This document shows positions 55,880-64,000 of a stretch of DNA of 64,000 nt, piece by piece. The translations under genes and the position numbers were made by a program. How positions within the stretch are numbered: position 1 is the first letter of the stretch; each line of letters starts with the position of its first letter. Under the pieces are notes generated by a model. It was given only the letters and a program-made list of their open reading frames with translations, had not been told where the DNA came from and made no database searches. The stretch comes from Nephrocerus scutellatus. Lineage: Eukaryota > Arthropoda > Insecta > Diptera > Pipunculidae. The stretch covers positions 34,873,777 through 34,937,776 of the forward strand of contig OX352761.1 in the NCBI GenBank assembly GCA_947095585.1, given 5' to 3'.

Positions 55880-56285
55880 TGACTTCGCGTGCCCGTGGCT
55901 GGCGGACTGGTTGGCTGACTGACTGGTCAGATCTTGTGATCAATTTTTAACCCACTTCCCAAAGCCCGATTTTATTAAAATTTTGCACACATGGATATTT
56001 CCGGTGACAATACTTTCTATTATTTGAGAGTGATCGGGCCCCGGGGTCGGGGTTCCCATACAAAGCATCAGATCATTTCATACTGTAATGACTGTGTTCT
56101 GTGTGCATTGTGCGCTGTGGGCAGCGCTGCTTGCTTTACGATTGTGTTGTTTTGTTGTTGGGTTGCACTGCTTCGTATTTGTTTTTATATTTCAGCATTT
56201 ATAGTGGAATTCAGTATACTTTTGGTTATTAGAGAATTTACATGAAAAATTTTAATTTTTATGGGTGGTTTTTTAATCGTCATAA
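55880..56285 (+). repeat. Repeat E copy E6, most complete short form
   Basis: Proximal edge with TTGACTTCGCGTGCCCG and GGCTGGCGGACTGGTTGGCT, then CCCACTTCCCAAAGCCCGAT, one unit (TTTTGCACACATGGATATTT, GATCGGGCCCCGGGGTCGGG), the centre ATGACTGTGTTCTGTGTGCA, and the distal edge ATTAGAGAATTTACATGAAA and TTTTTATGGGTGGTTTTTTA (56229-56273). The proximal edge has ATTCTCTA in better copies, complementary to TAGAGAAT of the distal edge, hinting at short inverted ends. Confidence 0.65.
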
Positions 56286-56389
56286 GAATTATGGCTTTAC
56301 TAATTTTTAAACAATGGAAGATTAATATAGCGCAGTTAAAAAGTAGCGGTCTTAGCTGCATTATCATTACAATTATTTCTTGTTAATCT

Positions 56390-56765
56390 TCTCTTTGAAA
56401 TACTGCCTAGTCGATGGATTATTTATATCTCGTTGCAACACCTAAAGCAAAGTATGCTGAAGACATTCTAAATACTGCTATTCTGTAGAACATTCAAGTC
56501 ATTCTCTATTGGGGCAGATCTAATAAGGTGGAATTTAATCCGAATAATTTCCAGGTTTGTCTTTTTTTCAGAAGCCAGTTCAACCTTACTCACCACCAGT
56601 AATTAATGGTGCCCCTATTGTGAGATCAGATTCACATCAGATGTTAGATTTGAAAGTTTCAAATTAACTTTCCTGGAAGGAACATATTTATGAAATTTCA
56701 AAAAGAGCGACCCTCTGAAGTATAAGGATTATATAAGACTTATGTTAGATTCATATATGTGGGGG
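56390..56765 (+). pseudogene. LINE RT thumb fragment
   Basis: Plus-strand reading with frameshifts: KVEFNPNNFQVCLFF, PPVINGAPIVRSDSHQML, SWKEHIYEISKRA-type text, and MWGLVTRIA. The order 'W.L.FN..KTQ..LF', 'P...NG..I....S..(I)LG', 'LSWK.HI..I.K.A' is the region after motif C in jockey/CR1-like LINEs. It differs from LINE-B. Short and degraded. Confidence 0.5.
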
Positions 56766-57351
56766 CTTGTGACGCGCATAGCAATTGTATGCGTCTTATT
56801 ATGTCTTATTTATCGTAAGCCGATCATTTTATGTATTAAAGAAAATTATACTAAAGAAATGTTTATTGTATAAAATATCACTATCAAAAATATACGATAC
56901 GAACGAATTGATACGAACTAACATGTTTACACATCAATCATTGCGAGTCCCAACACCAAAAAAGTTTTATTTGTTAAGATTTCGCTGCTGTTATGGTATT
57001 TTAATAAATTAAATTTAAAAAAAAACAATAAAAATAAATATTAATTATAATAAATTTTAATATACAAATTTAATTTATAGTATACATTTATGTAGATACA
57101 TATACAACAATTTCTAAAATAGCTAATTTTTATGTAAAAGTATTATTTTTGTTTATAATAAATAAAACCCAATTGAAATTTTATCAGTTTAACACTTAAA
57201 TACGAGACTTGAAGATCGAAGAACGGCTTTACGTCCATTTGATTGATTGTTATTACAAATTATCTACATATATTATGTACGAGAAATATTTATTTGGTGT
57301 ATGCAATGCGTACCGAGTCTCAGAATATGCATAAGGAAACAAGTAAATGTC

Positions 57352-58520
57352 AAAAAACTTCGTTTTTCGGGTACAAACTTTTATATATACATCGAAACAC
57401 GCCTCACAGTCGTTTATTATTTGGTAATAATCGCCAAAATATCTGTTTTTGAGGTCGGCGAGGCCGCTCACCTCTAGGTCGTGCGAAAGGTGGTTAAAGA
57501 ATACCTTAAAAAACGAGGAAATGGCGCGATTTCAAACCATCACACGTGCTACACGCGAATCCTGACACGCGTGATACGTGGTATATAAAAAATGGTATTT
57601 TGGACGTAAATACTCACAAAATTCCAACTCTCGAGATCGTGTGGAAGGTGGTTAAAAAGGACTTCAAAGAAGTCGAAAAAAAATTCAACCCATTACACGG
57701 GAGACGCGTCATACTCGGAATATAATGCTATCGAAATAAATGCTATTTTAGACTTAGATACTTCAGCTCTCTAGTTCGTGTGGAAGTTGGTTAAATAAAA
57801 CCTCAAAGAAGACGTAAAAAACATTTCAACCCATCAACATCATGTGGAATCAATTGGTCGACTCTGTATTTCCCGAATCTTATAATTTACAGGCCTTCAA
57901 AATAGCTGTCAACAACTTCCTGAAGGACGACCGTAGTGTTCATTAGAGGATACGGTTATTTTATATAAAAAAATTATTATTGATTGTATTTTTTGTATTA
58001 TTTATAATATTTGTTGTTTATTTTGTAATATTTTCTTGGTCAAGGTTTTTTGTAGTTTTCCCTGACCATTATTCATTGATAAAAGTATTTGGACTTGCGT
58101 CGTTTTAGTTTCGTGTTACGAAGTATTGCTTTTTTCAATGAATCAGAGATAATTCTGAGAAAATAAATTGAAACCGGCTACAAACGTGAGGAATGTATTA
58201 TATTGTAAATCACATTCCTTCGAATTTTTAATTTTTAATTTTAATAAAGGGCATAGCCCAAGTTATTGCCGTGACGAAAGTCATTCAGGGACTTATCCCT
58301 TGGCAATGAGTCTTTAAAAAAAAAAAAAAAAACAATACGCGGCACGCGACACGTGTCATACTCGGAATATAAAAATACTATTTTGGACTTAAGACACTCA
58401 CAATATTTCAGCTCTCTAGGTCACGTGGAAGGTGGTTAAAAAGGACCTCAAAGTGTTCGAACAAAAAGGGGTCAAGTCAAGTTAAATAAAAGTTTTTAAT
58501 TAAACAGAAATTCTGCTCCA
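57352..58520 (+). repeat. Repeat F copy 2 with tandem units of about 140-160 bp
   Basis: Left edge CGTTTTTCGGGTACAAACTT (57361-57380) and right edge GTCAAGTTAAATAAAAGTTT (58473-58492) as in copy 1. Between them, four units begin CTCTAGGTCGTG or variants (57471, 57627, 57767 and 58416), each with GGAAGGTGGTTAAAAAGGAC, then CACGCG-rich text, TCATACTCGGAATATA and GCTATTTTAGACTTAGA. The third unit is interrupted by a LINE 3' fragment at 57840-58332. Confidence 0.65.
57840..58332 (+). mobile_element. LINE 3' end with poly(A), inserted in repeat F
   Basis: Opens with MWNQLVDSVFPESYNLQAFK and IAVNNFLKDDRS, the closing block of a LINE ORF2 related to but different from LINE-B (MWNELPDSVFPNFYDLQLFK), followed by about 370 bases of 3' untranslated DNA and a poly(A) of about 17 ending near 58332. 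The repeat-F minisatellite is intact on both sides, so this is a 5'-truncated retrotransposition. Confidence 0.7.
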
Positions 58521-58524
58521 TACT

Positions 58525-60965
58525 TTTTTAAAAAAGTGAAATTTGCAATATTCGAATAGATAGTTTAAATGAAGTGATTTTAGAAACGTTCACAAAATTA
58601 CGAAACTAACTTTTACAAAATGTGCTTATGCTATTATGTGAAAAAACCATAATTTATTAAAAGATCCTTCTTGTTTTACTTAGATGAAAGCAGGAAAAGT
58701 AGGGTATACTTTTCCTATGCATATGTATGTACAATAATGTACTTGTACATTCAATACTCGTTGATTTTTGGAATTTTCGCTGAAGCTAATCTTTAAAGTA
58801 TATTCGCATGCACACCAAGGATCATCACTGCAGGGTAGGGCAGGGCGCAGGTAGTTTTGTAGGCTCATTAGTTGGTAGAATGCTGGTACCTTTACTACTT
58901 GTGTGCACTTTAATAACAGTATTCCTGGTATAGGAAATTTAGAACGATATAAAACATTTCTTCTGTGCCGAAACTACATAAGCTAAAGCGGTCTTGTGCA
59001 TGTGTAGTCAGTGCTCCGGGCGCTGGCACAGCCACAGCTATGTTACAAAATGAGGAGGATTTCCTTGAGCAATTTAGCTATTCTTTGAGAGTTTTTTGTT
59101 GTTGTTGTTCGTTTTGAATTTCAGTTTCAATCGTTTGTTTCTTTTGTTTTAGCATTGTATTGTTTTTTGTCCTCTAAAGCCTTAGAAAACGATAATACCG
59201 TAGTACTGCTGGGGCTGACTCCGACTCGTTCCCTTTTGTAGCTGACTGGCACTCTGATTTTGGTTTTCGTTTCGGCATAATTTTCTTCATGGGATTGTTA
59301 TCTTCTTCGGCATAAACTTTAGAAATTCCTTTGCTTTTATTGCTGACTTGTGTGCATGCCGGTCTGTACTCTGTACACCGTATGGCTACGGCTATGGCTA
59401 TAGCGTATGTCAACATTGTGTGCGAGTCGTATAATTTTTTTATGTTAAGATAAAACATGTTATTTGTTAGTTTCAAAAGATTTTGGATAGTGTTACACAA
59501 AAGAAAAAAGGAAACGAAGAAAAAGTATTTAGCGTAGCGTATAGCTGTTGCTGGAATACACAATTGCCGATGGCCCTTCCTCTAGCTACGTCTTTTGTTT
59601 GTCTTCGGTTTGCTCGTCGATTTGTCTGTCCTTCTCTCTGACTTGCTTTACTAACCCAACATCCATCCATATGAACGACGCAGACGCACAGCCACAAGCT
59701 GGGCGATAAATGTATATGAACTAGCAATGCGGCTCGTCCTTTTGTCCGTCCCTTCGTGCAATCCACAGCCACGGATCCACTTAATAGCAAACAATTGTTC
59801 ACATGCTCATACCTACCTACATAGGCATAGTACATATAACAATAAACGGGAACTTTTACAAAAAATCGTGCATCGTGTAGGTCAAACATGCAATATGATT
59901 ATTCTATGAACACTGAACTGAGCTAAGCAGTGAATGAATGGCTGTCCTGCCACGTCCCCATGCCCTGACTGATTTAGATCGGATCGGATTCCGAATAGAG
60001 TTTAGAAGAAAACGAAAGAGAACAACAATCGAGAGACGAAAATTGCCAAAGGAAAGATTTTTACCATCCACTTTCAGCTCGGCTTACTATAAAAATCGAA
60101 ATTTCCTCAATTAAGTTTGCCTCACGGGACTCGTTATAAAATAGGAGCGATGGATGCTTAGTATACAACGAGAAACGAGCAAAAAACACAAGCAAACGAA
60201 GATTAAGCATTAGCTGCGGGACTTATAAAAAAGGGTATACAAAAATTCTACACTATTTTAAATGTACCTACTTTCCTCGTACCAAGTACAGAGTAGTGAT
60301 ACACACAATAATGACGAGCCCGTGCACAGTGCTCGCCAATGCCAACAAACCTCAGTTTCTTATATTTTTCCTCCTCTTGTTTTTCGATGACAATTTAAAC
60401 AGTTTATTCAGAATTCAGTACACTGTTCTGAACTAAGTCGGAGTTGTTGTACTCGTAGTATCTGAAGACGTGACGTAGACAGGCCCCCTTGAGAGAAAAA
60501 AATACCAACTCAACTTCGTGCGATAAGATATAAAACAAAAAAGTCGACAATTCAACATGAGTGTGTAGTTTTAATGGATGGATTGTTCGAAGGATGACGG
60601 CGGTGTACACAACTACATTGCCGACGGCTATGCTGTCGATGTGGTACGTGTAGGTGTAGTGATGGCTTTGTTAATTTTCTAGTGTTTAGAAGTCTTATTG
60701 TTCTTTTGTACTTTTACCTGCTTTATCAGATGGTCGCCCTGTTGCTATTTCCATTTCCAATTATTTGAAATGACATGAAAAATCGATTTAGTTCCAAGTT
60801 TTCTTTTCTTTTCATGCTTTCATGACTGTTTTTCTTCTGCCTTCACCTACTTACCTATCAGTAAACTCGGTTACAAACGAATAGTCCAGCCGACCACTTT
60901 ATGGACAATAATGCTAGCTTACATTATGTATGTGCGAGTATATATCCTTATCGATGTTTATTTTA
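58525..60965. other. Unique non-coding DNA, no supported gene
   Basis: Fewer repeats than its surroundings. Minus-strand frames of 129 codons (59174-59563) and 138 codons (59473-59889) overlap in different frames and show no domain, so neither is called. The region could hold regulatory or untranslated sequence of a gene outside the window. Confidence 0.45.
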
Positions 60966-60970
60966 TGTTT

Positions 60971-61560
60971 AATAATAATAATAATAATAATAGTATTTGG
61001 TGCTACAGACCGTTATGGTCTAGGGTCTAGCTTCTCGCGACCATTCGTGTTGTGCATGTTGTATTTTTGCACAGCAATGGAAGAGACCTATACAATTGAA
61101 AGCCATATTCCAAAGACCAATTGAGAAGCTTTCTTATGAAAAATATTACACTCGGACGTTTTTCAGTAATTCACGAGAGATGGGACCGTTAAAAAGCCTT
61201 TTTTGTGTTTTTCTAGGACTCGAACTTCAAACTTTCCGCTCAGTAGTCCAGGGCACTAACTGCGTGAGCCATGGCGCCAACGTATATGTACAGACCGTTT
61301 AGGGTCTACTTCTCGCGACCATTTGTGTTGTGCATGTTATATTTTTGCACACAAATGGAAGGGACATATACAATTTAAAGCCATATTCCAAAGACCAATT
61401 GAGAAGTTTTCTTATGAAAAATATTACACTCGGACGTTTTTCAGTAATTCACGAGAGATAAGACCGTTTTAACCCCCTTTTTTTATGTTTTTCTATGACT
61501 CGAACTTCAAACTTTTCGCTCAGTAGTCCAGGCCGCTAACTGCGTGAAACATGGCTCCAA
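60971..61560 (-). mobile_element. SINE dimer (copies S5 and S6, second subfamily), joined to LINE-B
   Basis: Two head-to-tail copies on the minus strand: S6 from 61560 to 61281 and S5 from 61280 to 60971. Each begins TTGG(C/A)GCCATG with an A box (TGGCTCACGCAG in S5) and has AAGTTCGAGTC as B box. They share AATATTTTTCATAAGAAA, CTTCTCAATTGGTCTTTGGA and a GCAAAAATA-TAACATGCACAA type end. Only S5 carries the (ATT)n tail (60971-60993), so the pair probably moved as a dimer. The outer head abuts LINE-B copy B4 at CAACTGTATTG. Confidence 0.75.
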
Positions 61561-62314
61561 CAATACAGTTGTATTCAAGTTTAGGGCGAATATACACCTT
61601 GTAAATAGTAGCCAGATCTGAAGGAGTGAAGTACATCTTGCACCGTTTTAGGAAACCTAAATATCTCGCAGCATTTTTGGCGATAGCAAATATGTGGTCG
61701 TTCCAACGAAGCTTGTTGTTGACGCACATACCGAGAATTGAGAGTTTTTCAGTTTCTTTGATGCAAGATCCATTCATGGATAAAGGTTGGGGGTTTAAAT
61801 TACGCTTAGACGACAGAAGACAGCATTGGGTTTTAGAAGCGTTAAATTCAATTATATTATGTAGTCCCAAACTTGTTATGCTGTCAAGGTCAGAATTTAA
61901 CGTGCTTAACATACGTTGTTGTTCAAGTTCTACTTGTGACGAAGAGTGGCGTGCAGAAGACGTGAAGTCATATAAAAAGCTAATAGTACTGCCGTCAGCG
62001 AAAGATTGGATTAGATTAGAGGTGGTAGATAGGAGATCATTAATGAAAATCAGAAAGAGTGTCGGGCATAAAACAGAGCCTTTAGGAACACCGGCGCTTA
62101 TGCGGTGAACATTGGATTTGAATCCGTCCAATACGACCTGTATTGAACGGTCAGAAAGGTAGTTTCTAGTCCAATCGAGCAGGGTGTTATTAATTCCATA
62201 CGCATTCATTTTCGACAAAAGAGCTTGATGCCAGACTCTGTCAAATGCCTTGGAAATATCGAGTTCAACAACTTTACTTTCACCAAATTTGTGAATAGAC
62301 TGGTTCCACTTCAC
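61561..62314 (-). pseudogene. LINE-B copy B4, RT with longest open frame, mutated catalytic box
   Basis: An almost uninterrupted frame from 62314: FGESKVVELDISKAFDRVWH (motif A), LLDWTRNYLSDRSIQVVLDG, SAGVPKGSVLCPTLFLIFIN (motif B), SFADGSTISFLYDF (motif C with the second Asp of FADD replaced by Gly), TQCCLLSSKRNLNPQPLSMN, LGMCVNNKLRWNDHIFAIAK and LATIYKVYIRPKLEYNCIV. The translation leaves LINE-B exactly where the SINE dimer begins. The FADD-to-FADG change alone would abolish polymerase activity. The 5' part (endonuclease) and 3' part are missing. Confidence 0.82.
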
Positions 62315-62399
62315 TCTCTTCAGTATTTTTCGTAAAAGTTGTTCAGTTATTTTTGTGTCCTTTAGACAGATCTAATCAAAATGAAAAATGTTGTAGAAA

Positions 62400-62960
62400 A
62401 TAATAAAATTGCTTAATAATTATATATATATTAATTTTTTATTAAACAACATATTATTTTACACCGAAAATAGTAAAGGAACATTAAATAAATGATGGCG
62501 TTATTATATTTCAAAAGTGACTGCATCATAGAAGAACTATACTATTTATTTAACGTGGTAACGTCTACGTCTAACGTGGTAACAGTCTTACAATTTCAAT
62601 ATTTGAAACCCAATGCAAAATATCACATATCACATTCAACTGATAGTATTGAAAGAGCGTTTAACCTTTCTTCTGACTTTGCTGATCTTTTTAATTCTTT
62701 TCAAGATTAATGCTTAATTATTTTCAAGCTTGAAAATTAACGCTCTACTTTACAATCTATGACTCTGTATCTAAATATTCGAATACTATATTTATATTCG
62801 GATACCCTTCACTTAGTTCACTTTGCTGTATCCAATTACACAAATTTTGCTTTGTTTTCTCGAACATTTAAATATGAAGTCTCAATTAGTTCATCAATAT
62901 CATTCGAAAAACTGTGTAACAGAACGGCTGAATTTAATTCTCTTAATTTAATTAAGATTG
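62400..62960. other. No supported gene
   Basis: AT-rich; contains the short repeat AACGTGGTAACGTCTACGTC / AACGTGGTAACAG at 62554-62585. No domain in the 72- and 74-codon frames. Confidence 0.45.
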
Positions 62961-62964
62961 GTGC

Positions 62965-63050
62965 CATGGTTCTGGTTTATTAGTGCTTTGAGTTTCTGAG
63001 CAAAAGGTTTGAGGTTCGAATTCCAGAAATACCAATCATGGTCCCACCTA
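62965..63050 (+). mobile_element. SINE head fragment S7 (degraded)
   Basis: GGTGCCATGGTTCTGG resembles the A-box half of the SINE head and GAGGTTCGAATTCCAGAAAT its B-box half, with TTTCTGAGC between them as in S3/S4. No body or tail follows. Confidence 0.55.
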
Positions 63051-63204
63051 ATGTCTGATGTATTTATTTCCACTGCATTGGCATAGTAAAATTCACAGCG
63101 ATACACTCTGGTCATAGTTTTCGAATAGGAAAACTAATATTTCTGCCCCAAAAATTTGAGTTAACGACACTACGTCATCGCGTAAGTCATGGAGATTTAA
63201 CTTT

Positions 63205-63305
63205 TAAGTGTGTGTGTGGTTTTTCGTCGAACTGCACGCTTGGCACGTATGACGCACGTGGTTCGTGTGACGCGTGTGACACATGTAAAAAAAGTGTAAC
63301 GCGAT
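63205..63305. repeat. ACGCGTG-rich short tandem-like stretch
   Basis: Irregular repeats of the type GACGC(A/G)(C/T)GTG, similar in flavour to the minisatellite of repeat F, but without its edges. Relation unproven. Confidence 0.4.
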
Positions 63306-63465
63306 TAAATACTACCTTGTTTTGTCTTATATCAGAGTCTACTTGTCTTCCTTGTCACAATTGTCGCTTTTTGGTATGGAATGAGGGAAATAAGTGAATC
63401 TTCCACTTGTCAAAGTATGCGTGTTGGATGAGTTGTGATTGCTTGGTCTGAAAAACAAGGATGTT

Positions 63466-63531
63466 GAATGAATAGCGAATATGAAAGACCAAAATGTCGA
63501 ATGAATAGCGAATACGAAAGACCAAAATGTG
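63466..63531. repeat. 33-bp tandem duplication
   Basis: GAATGAATAGCGAATA(T/C)GAAAGACC units stand twice in a row with one or two differences; in frame they encode MNSEYERPKC twice, but the surrounding 128-codon frame is not otherwise supported. Confidence 0.8.
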
Positions 63532-64000
63532 GATTGATGAGAATGCGGTTATGTCGAATGCTTGCACGAGTAGAAAACTTTATTGAAATGCATATATTGA
63601 ACATATGCAATAATTTCGAGTATTTACAATTAGTGAACTTAAATCACAAGCAAATTTGTATAAAACATTTATTGAATTCGTTATGCGTAGAGATTAAGGC
63701 TGCGGCGATATTGTTCAGTCTGCCCTCGATCGATAGTCAAAAGGGAAGAAGTAGAACTGTCAATTCTCTCAAATGTCATTTTCTCAAGTGTCATTTTCTC
63801 ATAGTAGTAGGTAACTTCCGATGTGCGTGTTTGTGTGTATATCTTGTTGGCTAACGATCCAACAATGCGAAAACAAATTAACAAGAGCTTCTAAAATTAT
63901 CGCTTTGTGGTAAAGAAATTAAAATTTTATGTTAAAATTAGCTTGTTTAACTATGGTTGTTGCTGTGTGACATAAGCGCTAGGTCGCCACTTTTGTTATT

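Noticed and set aside
61626..62108. 160-codon plus-strand frame
   Set aside because: Antisense shadow of the LINE-B copy B4 reverse transcriptase.

Overview
The window reads as nuclear DNA of a higher (cyclorrhaphan) fly. The support is AT-rich spacers with poly-T/poly-A and TATATGTATG-type runs, dense non-LTR, Penelope, Helitron, piggyBac and gypsy remnants of kinds common in Diptera, and one intronless-looking gene with the CAG/CAA and Ala/Ser homopolymer load typical of fly developmental regulators. A tephritid fruit fly is my guess; this is inference, not shown. All identifications rest on reading translations and repeats by eye; no database search was made.

Layout. 1-2.1 kb: a decayed R1/LOA-type RNase H fragment split by a TIR element. 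2.5-6.6 kb: AT-rich non-coding DNA. 6.6-8.6 kb (minus strand): the only intact long gene, a 669-residue Q/A/S/H-rich protein with two short non-repetitive islands. 8.6-12.5 kb: largely unique non-coding DNA with a very clean hAT-like MITE at 10.0 kb. 12.6-16.8 kb: a LOA-like LINE with a jockey-like fragment lodged in it, followed by a second LINE ('LINE-B') that itself carries a tRNA-derived SINE. 16.8-23.6 kb: a Helitron helicase remnant, a composite minisatellite repeat ('repeat F') interrupted by another LINE-B, an RTE-type LINE with two internal tandem duplications, and another SINE. 23.7-35.8 kb: RNase H debris, two collinear pieces of a Penelope-like element about 5 kb apart with an RTE-type LINE, repeat E, a jockey RT and another repeat between them, then SINEs and LINE-B. 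37.4-42.3 kb: repeat E copies, an internally deleted RTE and a gypsy-like gag-pol remnant. 43.0-45.3 kb: one good and one weaker non-autonomous Helitron candidate. 46.2-50.5 kb: RTE, jockey and LOA fragments. 52.9-53.9 kb: a piggyBac-like transposase relic. 54-64 kb: repeats E and F, LINE debris, unique DNA, and a SINE dimer joined to a LINE-B copy.

Taken together this is accessory, transposon-rich DNA around a single conserved-looking gene. Essentially every element is broken by stops, frameshifts or internal deletions, so none looks autonomously active. The most informative signals are structural: exact TIRs with target-site duplications; a tRNA-derived SINE family joined twice to the same position of LINE-B; two LINE-B copies with nearly the same 5' breakpoint; and two dispersed families (E and F) with internal tandem units that I cannot assign to a known class.
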